Assembly: GCA_041558415.1 (NCBI GenBank)
Contig: JBFFEY010000001.1
Coordinates: forward strand, 1 to 64,000
Direction of reading: 5' to 3'
From: SG8-39 sp041558415
GTDB taxonomy: Bacteria > Pseudomonadota > Gammaproteobacteria > Burkholderiales > SG8-39
DNA length: 64,000 nt
The position numbers and the translations under genes were made by a program. The notes below the pieces were generated by a model that saw nothing but the letters and a program-made list of their open reading frames with translations, was not told the origin of the DNA and made no database searches. Below are positions 32,279-41,679 of this stretch, piece by piece (the stretch's first letter is position 1; every line of letters begins with the position of its first letter).

Positions 32279-33115
32279 CTACACGCCGAGCCGTTTGCAG
32301 ATTTCGGCCGACAGCGGTGCCTGATTGAGCGTGTAGAAGTGCAGTCCCGGCGCGCCGCCGGCGAGCAATCGCTCGCACATGGCGGCCACCACGTCGATCC
32401 CGAAGGCCTGGATCGACGCACTGTCGTCACGAAACGATTCGAGCTTGAAGCGGATCCAGCGCGGGATCTCCGCGCCGCAGACATCCGAAAAGCGGGCGAG
32501 CTGCGAGAAATTAAGAATCGGCATGACGCCGGCGATGATGGGGACCTCGATGCCCGCGGCCCGGCACTCCTCGACAAAACGGAAATAGGGATCGGCGCTG
32601 AAGAAATACTGCGTGATCGCCGCGTCGGCGCCGGCGTCGATTTTCTTCTTGAAATTGCGGATCTCGTCGGCCGCGTTGCGCGTCTGCGGGTGGTACTCGG
32701 GGTAGCAGGCGACATCGATCGTAAACCAGTCGCCCATCGTCTCGCGAATGAAGGCGACGAGTTCATTGGCGTGACGGAATTCGCCAGCCGCCGCGAAGCC
32801 CGAGGGCAGATCGCCGCGCAGCGCCACCAGGTGCCGGATGTCATGCGCCCGGTAGCGCTCGAGCTGCGCCGCCACCTCCGCCCGCGACGAGGCGACGCAG
32901 GACAGGTGCGGCGCCGCCTCGTGGCCCTCTGCGCGGATCGCGAGCACCGTCTCGAGCGTGCCCTCGCGCGTCGAGCCGCCGGCGCCGAAGGTGACCGAAA
33001 AGAAGCGCGGCTTGAACGCCGCGAGCGCGCGCCAGGTGCTGCGCAGCTTGTCCTGCCCGGCCGGTGTTTTGGGCGGAAAGAACTCGAAGCTGACCTCGCG
33101 CGCGCTGCTCACCAC
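32279..33115 (-). CDS. metF: 5,10-methylenetetrahydrofolate reductase
   Basis: A 278-aa FAD TIM-barrel enzyme that makes 5-methyl-THF for methionine synthesis. SFEFFPPKT at the N-terminus carries the catalytic Glu; FSVTFGAGGSTREGT, HLSCV, LVALRGD and ITQYFF are family signatures. The start is one of two tandem GTG codons at 33115. It lies 22 nt after ahcY and is thus under the same SAH riboswitch, which links homocysteine release to its remethylation. Confidence 0.96.
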   Translation of the reverse strand: MVSSAREVSFEFFPPKTPAGQDKLRSTWRALAAFKPRFFSVTFGAGGSTREGTLETVLAIRAEGHEAAPHLSCVASSRAEVAAQLERYRAHDIRHLVALRGDLPSGFAAAGEFRHANELVAFIRETMGDWFTIDVACYPEYHPQTRNAADEIRNFKKKIDAGADAAITQYFFSADPYFRFVEECRAAGIEVPIIAGVMPILNFSQLARFSDVCGAEIPRWIRFKLESFRDDSASIQAFGIDVVAAMCERLLAGGAPGLHFYTLNQAPLSAEICKRLGV

Positions 33116-33137
33116 GTCGATCGTCGAGTGCCGACGC

Positions 33138-34550
<1,413 letters not shown>

Positions 34551-34594
34551 GGCGAGAAGCTCCTATCGAATAATGACTGTCCGGGGGGAGCCCC

Positions 34595-34631
34595 AAAAAC
34601 AAAGCGCCCGCACCGGATTCGATGCGAGCGC
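34595..34631 (-). terminator. Intrinsic terminator in the ahcY leader, overlapping the riboswitch
   Basis: On the minus strand GCGCTCGCA (34631-34623) pairs with TGCGGGCGC (34612-34604) over 9 bp with one G-U, across a 10-nt loop, and is followed by a U-rich tract TTTGTTTTT (34603-34595). The 5' arm includes GCGCTC, the 3' pseudoknot strand of the SAH aptamer, so the aptamer fold and the terminator are mutually exclusive. Ligand-bound RNA should read through. Confidence 0.75.
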
Positions 34632-34688
34632 CGTTGATTTCGCTGAGCCTGACCCCCGGTGCACAGGGGATGCAGCGCTCCTCAGCAG
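34626..34688 (-). ncRNA. SAH riboswitch (SAH-binding aptamer) upstream of ahcY
   Basis: The minus-strand RNA contains all conserved blocks of the SAH riboswitch: GAGGAGCGCUGC, then a hairpin CCCC...GGGG, then UCAGGCUC, then AACGGCGCUC. P1 is GCUGAG with CUCAGC; the final GCGCUC pairs with the 5' GAGCGC to form the pseudoknot. The class is known to switch on ahcY and methionine-cycle genes when SAH accumulates. It lies 18 nt beyond the metK stop. Confidence 0.92.
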
Positions 34689-34695
34689 GATCGAA

Positions 34696-34724
34696 ATTAT
34701 ACCCGGTCAGGCGGCCTCTTTCAG
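34696..34724 (-). promoter_or_regulatory. Sigma-70 promoter for ahcY-metF
   Basis: A perfect -10 TATAAT (34701-34696, minus strand) lies 17 nt from CTGAAA (34724-34719), a 4-of-6 match to -35. The predicted start, about 34689, falls exactly at the 5' end of the SAH aptamer. The -35 lies inside the last codons of metK. Confidence 0.65.
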
Positions 34725-35864
34725 GGCGAGTGCGCGATCCGTGGCTTCCCAGGTGAACTCGGGGTCCTCGCGCCCGAAATGCCCGTAAGCCGCTGTTTTT
34801 TCGTAAATCGGTCGCAGCAAATCGAGCATCGTCACGATCCCCTTGGGCCGCAGGTCGAAGTGCTCGAGAACCAGTTTCGAAAGCTTGTCATCCGACAGCT
34901 TGCCGGTGCCTTCGGTCGTCACCATCACCGAGGTCGGCCGCGCAACGCCGATCGCGTAGGACACCTGCACCAGACATTTCCTCGCCAGGCCCGCGGCGAC
35001 GATGTTTTTTGCCACGTAGCGCCCCGCGTAGGCGGCCGAGCGGTCCACCTTCGACGGATCCTTGCCGGAGAATGCGCCGCCGCCGTGCGGCGCCGAGCCA
35101 CCATAGGTGTCGACGATGATCTTGCGGCCGGTGAGGCCGCAGTCGCCCTTCGGTCCGCCGATCTCGAACGCGCCGGTGGGATTCACCAGATAGCGCAGGT
35201 CACCCTTGACCAGGTTCTTCGGCAGGACCGGCTTGATGATCTCCTCGATGACACCCTCCGCCAGTTGCTCGTGCTTGATACCCGGTGCGTGCTGCGTCGA
35301 AATGAGCACGGTGTCGATCGCGTCCGGCCTGCCGTCGACGTAGCGCACCGTGACCTGCGACTTCGCGTCCGGGCGCAGCCAGGGCAGACGGCCGTCGCGT
35401 CGTGTCTCCGATTGGCGCTCGACGAGTCGGTGCGCAAGATAGATCGGCAGCGGCATGAGCGACGGCGTCTCGTCGCAGGCATAACCGAACATCAGTCCCT
35501 GGTCGCCGGCGCCCTGCTCATGATCGAGGCCCTGGTCCTCGTTCACGCCCTGCGCGATGTCCGGCGATTGCTGGCCGTAGACGGTAAGGATGGTGCAGGT
35601 TTCGGCATCGAAGCCGATCGATGGGTCGGTGTAACCGATGCGCCGGATGGTTTGGCGCACGACGTCCTGATATTTCACGTCCGCGGTCGTCGTGATCTCG
35701 CCGGCGAGCACGACCAGGTTGTCCTTGACCAGGGTTTCCGCCGCGACGCGGGCGCGCGGGTCTTTGGCTAGAATTGCGTCGAGTACTGCGTCCGAAATCT
35801 GGTCGGAAACCTTGTCGGGATGCCCTTCCGACACCGACTCCGACGTGAATAGGAAATCGCTCAT
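34707..35864 (-). CDS. metK: S-adenosylmethionine synthetase
   Basis: A 385-aa enzyme that makes SAM from methionine and ATP. SEGHPDKVSDQISDAVLDA at the N-terminus holds the ATP/metal residues; FGYACDET and GGGAFSGKDPSKVDRSAAY are the two family signatures. Start ATG 35864 (GAGG about 10 nt upstream) gives the standard length; the longer upstream frame is a shadow of the opposite acyltransferase gene. I searched its leader by eye for a SAM riboswitch and found none. Confidence 0.98.
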   Translation of the reverse strand: MSDFLFTSESVSEGHPDKVSDQISDAVLDAILAKDPRARVAAETLVKDNLVVLAGEITTTADVKYQDVVRQTIRRIGYTDPSIGFDAETCTILTVYGQQSPDIAQGVNEDQGLDHEQGAGDQGLMFGYACDETPSLMPLPIYLAHRLVERQSETRRDGRLPWLRPDAKSQVTVRYVDGRPDAIDTVLISTQHAPGIKHEQLAEGVIEEIIKPVLPKNLVKGDLRYLVNPTGAFEIGGPKGDCGLTGRKIIVDTYGGSAPHGGGAFSGKDPSKVDRSAAYAGRYVAKNIVAAGLARKCLVQVSYAIGVARPTSVMVTTEGTGKLSDDKLSKLVLEHFDLRPKGIVTMLDLLRPIYEKTAAYGHFGREDPEFTWEATDRALALKEAA

Positions 35865-35972
35865 TGCGTGTGCGCCTCGTTTGAAAGATGCGCCACGCTG
35901 AAGGCCCGGCGCAGTTGCGAGAAGGGCGCAAGGATACCAAAGATTGCCGCATCGCTCCGCCTCGCCAAACGC

Positions 35973-36809
35973 ATGCTCAACGTGCTGATGCGCGCAATCG
36001 CGGTGCTGCCGCTTAGAGCGCTGCATGCGGTCGGCGCGCTGCTCGGCTGGCTCGTGTATTTCGTCTCGCCGACCTACCGGCGCCATCTGCGCGAGAACCT
36101 CGCGGCCGCGGGCTATCAGGACGCCGCAGTGCGGCATGCGGCAATCGCTGCCGCCGGCAAGATGGTGAGCGAGCTGCCCGCAATTTGGTTCCGGCCGCGC
36201 GCCGCGCTGCTCGCGCGCGTGCACGGCATCGAGGGCGAAAGCCATATCGAGGCCGCGCGCGCGGCGGGCAAGGGGGTCATTTTTTTGACGGCGCATCTCG
36301 GCTGCTTCGAGGTCACCGCGCAGCTCGCGGCCACGCGCATGCCGATTACGGTTCTGTACCGGCCGCCGAAGCAGGACTTCCTGCAGCCGCTCATCGAGCA
36401 GGGCCGCGCGCAGCACAACGTGCGTCTCGCCCCGGCGAGCCTTGGCGGCGTGCGCGAGCTGATCGCGGCGCTCAAGCGCGGCGAGGCCGTGGGGATCCTG
36501 CCCGACCAGGTGCCGAGCGCGGGCGAGGGCGCGTGGGCCGATTTTTTCGGGCGACCCGCCTACACCATGACGCTCGCGATCCGGCTCGCGGCGCGCGCGG
36601 ATAGCGTCACGCTGCTTGCCTTCGGCGAGCGGCTGCCGCGCGGCGCCGGCTACGTGGTGCACGTGCGGCCGATGCCGGCGCAGCGCCCGGACGAGTCGCC
36701 GGCGCGCTGGCTCAACCGCGCGCTCGAGGATCTGATCCGCTCACATCCCGGGCAGTACCTCTGGGGCTACAACCGCTACAAGACGCCGCGCGGGGCTGCG
36801 CGTGCATGA
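35973..36809 (+). CDS. Late acyltransferase of lipid A synthesis (LpxL/HtrB family), first copy
   Basis: A 278-aa lysophospholipid acyltransferase-type inner-membrane enzyme that adds a secondary acyl chain to lipid A. An N-terminal hydrophobic helix (about 9-32) is followed by the catalytic H108-x4-E113 (TAHLGCFE) and LPDQVPSAGEGAWADFFGRPAYT. ATG 35973 begins at the membrane helix; the frame extends upstream into the metK promoter region without family similarity. The stop overlaps the second acyltransferase (ATGA). Confidence 0.9.
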   Translation: MLNVLMRAIAVLPLRALHAVGALLGWLVYFVSPTYRRHLRENLAAAGYQDAAVRHAAIAAAGKMVSELPAIWFRPRAALLARVHGIEGESHIEAARAAGKGVIFLTAHLGCFEVTAQLAATRMPITVLYRPPKQDFLQPLIEQGRAQHNVRLAPASLGGVRELIAALKRGEAVGILPDQVPSAGEGAWADFFGRPAYTMTLAIRLAARADSVTLLAFGERLPRGAGYVVHVRPMPAQRPDESPARWLNRALEDLIRSHPGQYLWGYNRYKTPRGAARA

Positions 36810-37675
36810 GTCGCATCGCGCTCGCGCTGCTCTGGCTGCTGCACGGCCTGCCGACGCGGCTGCTCGCGGCGCTGGGCGATGCGATCGGCACGCTGCTTTG
36901 GGGGCTCGTTGCCGAGCGTCGGCGCGTGACGCGAACCAATCTGGCGAAATGCTTTCCGCAGATGGACCCTGCGTTGCGCGAGCGCCTTGCGCGCGCGCAC
37001 TTCCGTGCCGTCGCCCGCGCCTTGATCGACCACGCCTGGCTGTGGTGGTCGCCGCGTGCGCGCATCGAGCAGCTCGTGCGAATCGAGGGCCTCGAGCACC
37101 TGCGCGCGCGGCTGGGCAAACCGCTGATCCTGCTCGTGCCGCATTTCGTCGGTCTCGACGCGGCGGCGACGCGCCTCAGCTGCGAGGGCGATTCGGTCGC
37201 GATGTATTCCCAGCAAAAGGACCGCGCCCTGTCCGAGGTGCTGCGACGCGGCCGTTCGCGCTTCGGCGACCAGCGGCTGGTCTCGCGCCAGCAAGGCATC
37301 CGGCCGCTGCTGCGCGGGATGCGCGAGGGGCGGCCGCTGTTCTACTTGCCGGATCAGGATTACGGTCCGCGCGACGCATTGTTCGTGCCGTTCTTCGGCG
37401 TCCCCGCGGCGACCGTAGCCGGACTGTCCCGACTCGCTCGGCTGAGCGGCGCGCAGGTCCTGCCCGTCGTGCCACGCATGCTGCCGCGCGGCGCAGGCTA
37501 CGTGGTGCACATCGAGCCGCCGTGGCAGGATTTCCCGTCCGGCGACCCGATGGCGGATACGCGACGCATGAACGCATACATCGAGCAGCGCATCCTCGAG
37601 ATGCCCGAGCAGTACAACTGGATGCACAAGCGCTTCAAGACGCGGCCTCCGGGCGAGGCCGGTTTCTACGCATGA
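36806..37675 (+). CDS. Late acyltransferase of lipid A synthesis (LpxL/LpxM family), second copy
   Basis: A 289-aa paralogue of the preceding gene. The membrane anchor is at about 5-36, and the catalytic motif is H113-x4-D118 (PHFVGLD). YLPDQDYGPRDALFVPFFGV and the C-terminal MPEQYNWMHKRFKTRPPGE are conserved in LpxL and its relatives. Two late acyltransferases in tandem fit sequential secondary acylation, as with LpxL and LpxM. Translation is coupled to the first copy by ATGA. Confidence 0.92.
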   Translation: MSRIALALLWLLHGLPTRLLAALGDAIGTLLWGLVAERRRVTRTNLAKCFPQMDPALRERLARAHFRAVARALIDHAWLWWSPRARIEQLVRIEGLEHLRARLGKPLILLVPHFVGLDAAATRLSCEGDSVAMYSQQKDRALSEVLRRGRSRFGDQRLVSRQQGIRPLLRGMREGRPLFYLPDQDYGPRDALFVPFFGVPAATVAGLSRLARLSGAQVLPVVPRMLPRGAGYVVHIEPPWQDFPSGDPMADTRRMNAYIEQRILEMPEQYNWMHKRFKTRPPGEAGFYA

Positions 37676-37685
37676 GAGGCGGGAC

Positions 37686-38645
37686 ATGACGACATTGCGA
37701 ACGGCGGTGGTCGGCGTGGGCTATCTCGGGCGGTTTCACGCCGAGAAGCTTGCCTCGATGCCGGGGGTTCAGCTGGTGGCCGTGGCCGACACTAACTTCG
37801 AGCGCGCGCAGGCGATCGCTGCCGCCTTCGGCTGCGAAGCACAGGCCGATCATCGCGCGCTGCTCGATGCGGTCGACGCGGTCTGCGTGGTGGTGCCGAC
37901 CGAGATGCATCATGCGGTGGCGGGCGACTTCCTGCGCGCGGGGGCGCATGTTCTCGTGGAGAAGCCGATTGCGCGCACGCTCGCCGAGGCCGACGACCTG
38001 GTGGCTCTCGCGAAAGCGCAGGGGCGCGTGTTGCAGGTGGGCCACCTGCAGCGCTTCAACCCCGCGTTCCGCGCGCTCGAGCGCTCGATCGGCCGACCGA
38101 TCTTCATCGAGACCGAGCGTCTCGCGCCGTTCAAGCAGCGCGGCGTCGACGTCGACGTGGTGCTCGACCTGATGATCCACGACCTCGATCTCGTGCTGAC
38201 GATGACGAAAAGCGATCCGGTTTCGGTCAGCGCCTGCGGCGCGAGCGTCATGACCGACTCGATCGACCTGGCGAACGCGCGGCTCGAGTTTGGCGACGGC
38301 TGCGTGGCGAACCTCTCGGCGAGCCGCGCCAGCCAGGGTGCGGTGCGCAAGCTGCGCGCGTTTCACGCCGAGGGCTACCTGTCCGCGGACCTGCAGGCCG
38401 GCCGGCTGCGACTCGTCAAGCGCGGCGCCGCAGCGGGCGACATGCAGCAGGAGGAGGTCACCTTCGACGAGCGCGACGAGCTGCGCGTCGAGATCGAGGC
38501 CTTCGTCGCGGCCGTCACCGGCCGCGGGCCGGCGCTGGTGAGCGGCGACGACGGACGCCGCGCGCTCGCCCTCGCCCTGGAGATCGGCCGCCTCGTGCGC
38601 GAGCGTGCCGAGCACTTCGCCGCGGCCGCAGGAGTGGCGCGATGA
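37686..38645 (+). CDS. gnnA: Gfo/Idh/MocA oxidoreductase, GnnA-like
   Basis: A 319-aa NAD-dependent sugar oxidoreductase. The Rossmann loop GVGYLG is at 10-15, the catalytic EKP at 92-94, and DLMIHDLDLVL holds the conserved His/Asp. In Acidithiobacillus and Leptospira, GnnA oxidises the 3-OH of UDP-GlcNAc and GnnB aminates the ketone, giving the diamino sugar precursor of amide-linked lipid A. The assignment rests on the paired aminotransferase next to it (ATGA overlap) and the two lipid A acyltransferases before it; WlbA-like roles in O-antigen are an alternative. Confidence 0.7.
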   Translation: MTTLRTAVVGVGYLGRFHAEKLASMPGVQLVAVADTNFERAQAIAAAFGCEAQADHRALLDAVDAVCVVVPTEMHHAVAGDFLRAGAHVLVEKPIARTLAEADDLVALAKAQGRVLQVGHLQRFNPAFRALERSIGRPIFIETERLAPFKQRGVDVDVVLDLMIHDLDLVLTMTKSDPVSVSACGASVMTDSIDLANARLEFGDGCVANLSASRASQGAVRKLRAFHAEGYLSADLQAGRLRLVKRGAAAGDMQQEEVTFDERDELRVEIEAFVAAVTGRGPALVSGDDGRRALALALEIGRLVRERAEHFAAAAGVAR

Positions 38646-39742
38646 GCGCGATCGGCATGCTGGACCTGCGCGCGGAGTACGCCGAGCTGCGCGGCGCGAT
38701 CGACCAAGCGGTACAGCGCGTTCTGACTTCGGGACACTTCATCCTCGGACCGGAAGGCGCCGCGCTCGAATCCGAGCTGGCGGCGCTGACCGGGGCGGCG
38801 CATGCCGTCGCGGTTGCTTCCGGCACGGACGCGCTGCATCTGGCGCTGCGCGCCGCGGGGATCGGCCCGGGCGACGACGTCGTGCTGCCGGCCTTCACGT
38901 TCATCGCAACCGCCGAGGCGGTGTCCTACACCGGCGCGCGACCGGTGTTCGCCGACATCGACCTGGCGAGCTTCAACGTCACAGCCGCGACGCTGCAGGC
39001 GGCACTCACGCCGGCCACGCGTGCCGTAATCGTGGTGCATCTCTACGGACAATGCGCGGAGATGCCGGCCATCGCCGCACTTTGCGAGGCGCGCGGCATG
39101 ACGCTGATCGAGGACTGCGCACAGGCGATCGGCGCCGACTTTGACGGCCGTGCGGCGGGCGCTTGGGGCGCGTTCGGCTGCTTTTCGTTCTATCCGACGA
39201 AGAACCTGGGCGCCTACGGTGACGCCGGCCTGGTGACGGTGCACGACGTGGGCGACGCGGAGCGCGTGCGCATGCTGCGCCACCACGGCAGCCGACAGAC
39301 CTACCAGCACGAGTTCGTGGGCTACAACAGCCGTCTCGATGAGTTGCAGGCAGCGATCTTGCGCGCGAAGCTGCCGCACCTCCTGCGCTTTAACGATGCG
39401 CGGCGCCGCGCGGCAGCACGCTATCGTGCGGGGCTCGAAGGCACGTCCGTTGCACTGCCGGCCGAGCACGGTCGCGGCAGGCACGTCTACCACCAGTTCA
39501 CGATTCGCAGTGACCGGCGCGATACGCTGCGCAAGGCGCTCGGCGATGCCGGTATCGCGAGCGCGGTGTACTACCCTTTGCCCGTGCACCGCCAGCCGGC
39601 CTACGCGGCGAGCGTCGGCGCGCTCGATCTGCCGGCATCCGATGCCGCGGCCGCAAGCGTGCTCTCGTTGCCGATTCATCCCTACCTGCGCGACGCGGAC
39701 GTCGACCGGGTGTGCGCGGTACTGCGCAGCGCCAGGCCGTAG
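38642..39742 (+). CDS. gnnB: DegT/DnrJ/EryC1 sugar aminotransferase, GnnB-like
   Basis: A 366-aa PLP-dependent nucleotide-sugar transaminase. The PLP Lys is K187 in FSFYPTKNLGAYGDAG; AVASGTDALHLALRA, LPAFTFIATAEAV and RLDELQAAILRAKL are family signatures. Coupled to the GnnA-like gene by ATGA, it most likely aminates the 3-keto sugar. The substrate is inferred from context, not proven by sequence. Confidence 0.72.
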   Translation: MSAIGMLDLRAEYAELRGAIDQAVQRVLTSGHFILGPEGAALESELAALTGAAHAVAVASGTDALHLALRAAGIGPGDDVVLPAFTFIATAEAVSYTGARPVFADIDLASFNVTAATLQAALTPATRAVIVVHLYGQCAEMPAIAALCEARGMTLIEDCAQAIGADFDGRAAGAWGAFGCFSFYPTKNLGAYGDAGLVTVHDVGDAERVRMLRHHGSRQTYQHEFVGYNSRLDELQAAILRAKLPHLLRFNDARRRAAARYRAGLEGTSVALPAEHGRGRHVYHQFTIRSDRRDTLRKALGDAGIASAVYYPLPVHRQPAYAASVGALDLPASDAAAASVLSLPIHPYLRDADVDRVCAVLRSARP

Positions 39743-39751
39743 AATTCGTTC

Positions 39752-40177
39752 GTGTTCGCCAATCCGTCCGACGCCGCGGTGCGCGCCTGCCTGGCGCGCA
39801 CGAAGACGATCGCGGTCGTCGGCCTGTCGCCGCGTCCCGATCGTCCGAGCCATCGCATTGCCCGTCGCCTGCAGCAGTGGGGCTATCGCGTGATCCCGGT
39901 ACGGCCCGCAGTGAGCGAGGTGCTCGGCGAAAAGGCCTACGCACGGTTGGCCGACGTGCCGCAGAAGATCGACCTGGTCGACGTGTTCCGTGCAGCCGAC
40001 CAGGTGGGGCCTATCGTCGAGCAGTGCATCGCGCTCGGCATTCCCGCGGTCTGGATCCAGCTGGGCATCGTCAACGAGGCGGCCGCGGCGCGTGCGCAGT
40101 CTGCTGGCCTGTTCGTCGTCATGGACCGCTGCATCTCGGTCGACTACCGCCGGCTCATGCCGGCGGTCGAGGCCTAA
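39752..40177 (+). CDS. CoA-binding domain protein (YccU-like)
   Basis: A 141-aa small Rossmann protein of the CoA_binding_2 family. TIAVVGLSPRPDRPSHRIARRLQQWGYRVIPV carries the nucleotide loop; AVWIQLGIVNEAAAARAQSAGL and the closing VMDRCISVDYRRL are typical. The family may bind CoA; no reaction is known. GTG start at 39752, 9 nt after the GnnB-like stop, with dapF following 4 nt later. Confidence 0.88.
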   Translation: MFANPSDAAVRACLARTKTIAVVGLSPRPDRPSHRIARRLQQWGYRVIPVRPAVSEVLGEKAYARLADVPQKIDLVDVFRAADQVGPIVEQCIALGIPAVWIQLGIVNEAAAARAQSAGLFVVMDRCISVDYRRLMPAVEA

Positions 40178-40181
40178 GGCC

Positions 40182-41021
40182 GTGACGCAGCTTGCCTTCA
40201 CCAAGATGGAGGGCGCCGGCAACGACTTCGTCGTGATCGACGCGACGCGGACGCCCTTCGCACTGAACGCGGCGCAGCTGCGGCGGCTCGCGGATCGCCA
40301 TTTCGGCGTGGGTTGCGACCAGGTGCTGGTCGTCGAGCGCAGCTCGCGTCCCGACGCCGACTTCCGTTACCGGATCTTCAATGCCGATGGCGCGGAGGTG
40401 GAGCATTGCGGCAATGGCGCACGCTGTTTCGTGCGTTACGTGCGCGAACGCGGGTTGACCAACAAGCGCGAGATCCGCGTCGAGATCATGACCGGGATCA
40501 TCGTGCCGCGGCTCGAAGACGACGGCGAAGTCTCCGTGGACATGGGGGCACCGATCCTCGATGCCCGGCGCGTGCCGTTCACCACCGATCGGCCAGGCCT
40601 GCTGCAGTCGCTCGAGCTGGACGGTCGACCGCTCGCGATGGCCGTGCTCTCGATGGGCAATCCGCATGCGGTGCAGGTTGTTGACGACGTCGATGCCGCG
40701 CCGGTCCAGAGCGAAGGGCCGCGCCTCGAGCGGCATGCGCGTTTTCCCAAACGCGTCAACGCGGGCTACATGCAGGTCGTCGACCGGCATCGCATCCGCC
40801 TGCGCGTCTGGGAGCGCGGCGTCGGCGAGACGCTCGCCTGCGGCACGGGCGCCTGCGCCGCGGTCGTGGCCGGCATTGCGCAAGGCCTGCTCGACTCGGC
40901 CGTGCGCGTCGAGGCGCGCGGCGGCGCGTTGACCGTGTCTTGGGCCGGCGGCGACAATTCGGTGTGGATGAAGGGACCTGCAATGACGGTGTTTGAGGGC
41001 ACGATGGAGCTGACGGACTGA
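40182..41021 (+). CDS. dapF: Diaminopimelate epimerase
   Basis: A 279-aa cofactor-free epimerase that converts LL- to meso-diaminopimelate for lysine and peptidoglycan. The two catalytic cysteines are C76 (EHCGNGARC) and C220 (ACGTGACA). FTKMEGAGNDFVVID is the conserved N-terminus and fixes a GTG start at 40182. Its TGA overlaps the DUF484 ATG by one base (TGATG). Confidence 0.97.
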   Translation: MTQLAFTKMEGAGNDFVVIDATRTPFALNAAQLRRLADRHFGVGCDQVLVVERSSRPDADFRYRIFNADGAEVEHCGNGARCFVRYVRERGLTNKREIRVEIMTGIIVPRLEDDGEVSVDMGAPILDARRVPFTTDRPGLLQSLELDGRPLAMAVLSMGNPHAVQVVDDVDAAPVQSEGPRLERHARFPKRVNAGYMQVVDRHRIRLRVWERGVGETLACGTGACAAVVAGIAQGLLDSAVRVEARGGALTVSWAGGDNSVWMKGPAMTVFEGTMELTD

Positions 41022-41665
41022 TGAACGAGGAAGACGTCGCCGTATTCCTGCGCAGCCACCCGCAGTTCTTCGACCAGCGCCCCGAACTGCTCGAGGCCAT
41101 ACGCGTGCCGCATCCCCACGGCGGGCGCGCAATTTCACTTGCCGAGCGCCAGATGCTGTCGCTGCGCGAGCGCACGCGCGCGCTCGAAGCCAAGCTCGGT
41201 GAGCTGATCCGCACCAGCGAGGAAAACGAGGCGATCAGCGAGCGGGTGCACCGGCTGGCCGTCGCGCTGCTCGCGGCACGCGATTTTGCCGCGCTCGCGC
41301 AGGTGCTGTACTTCAACCTGCGAGAGGACTTTTCCGTGCCGCACGTGGTGCTGCGCGTCTGGGGCCGGGGGCTGCCGGCCGACTGCGTCGAGGCCGAGGC
41401 GGTGAGCGACGCGCAGCGCGAGGCGGCCGAGACGATGGGCGGGCCGCAGTGCGGCTCCGCGGAGGGTAGCCCGTTCCTCGCGTGGTTCGGGGAAACCGCG
41501 TCGCACCTGCGCTCGCTGGCGCTTGTGCCGCTGGGCGGCACGAGCATCTTCGGCCTGCTCGCGCTGGGCAGTGAGGATAGCGGCCGCTTCTATCCCGAGA
41601 TGGGCACGCTGTACCTGCGGCGCATTGGCGAGCTCTGCGCCGCGGGCGTCGGCGGCTGTACCTGA
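41021..41665 (+). CDS. DUF484 family (GAF-like) protein
   Basis: A 214-aa protein of the DUF484/YigA family. The N-terminal VAVFLRSHPQFFDQRPELLEAIRVPHPHGGRAISLAERQ is the family signature, followed by a coiled-coil stretch (about 40-75) and a GAF-like domain. It conserves the dapF-DUF484-xerC order seen widely in proteobacteria. Its molecular role is unknown. Confidence 0.93.
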   Translation: MNEEDVAVFLRSHPQFFDQRPELLEAIRVPHPHGGRAISLAERQMLSLRERTRALEAKLGELIRTSEENEAISERVHRLAVALLAARDFAALAQVLYFNLREDFSVPHVVLRVWGRGLPADCVEAEAVSDAQREAAETMGGPQCGSAEGSPFLAWFGETASHLRSLALVPLGGTSIFGLLALGSEDSGRFYPEMGTLYLRRIGELCAAGVGGCT

Positions 41666-41679
41666 AGCGACGCACCGGC

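Noticed and set aside
35865..35972. Possible SAM riboswitch upstream of metK
   Set aside because: No SAM-I, SAM-II or SAM/SAH core could be recognised by eye in the short leader.
35864..36662. N-terminal extension of metK by 266 codons
   Set aside because: The extension is antisense to the first lipid A acyltransferase gene and unlike any MetK.
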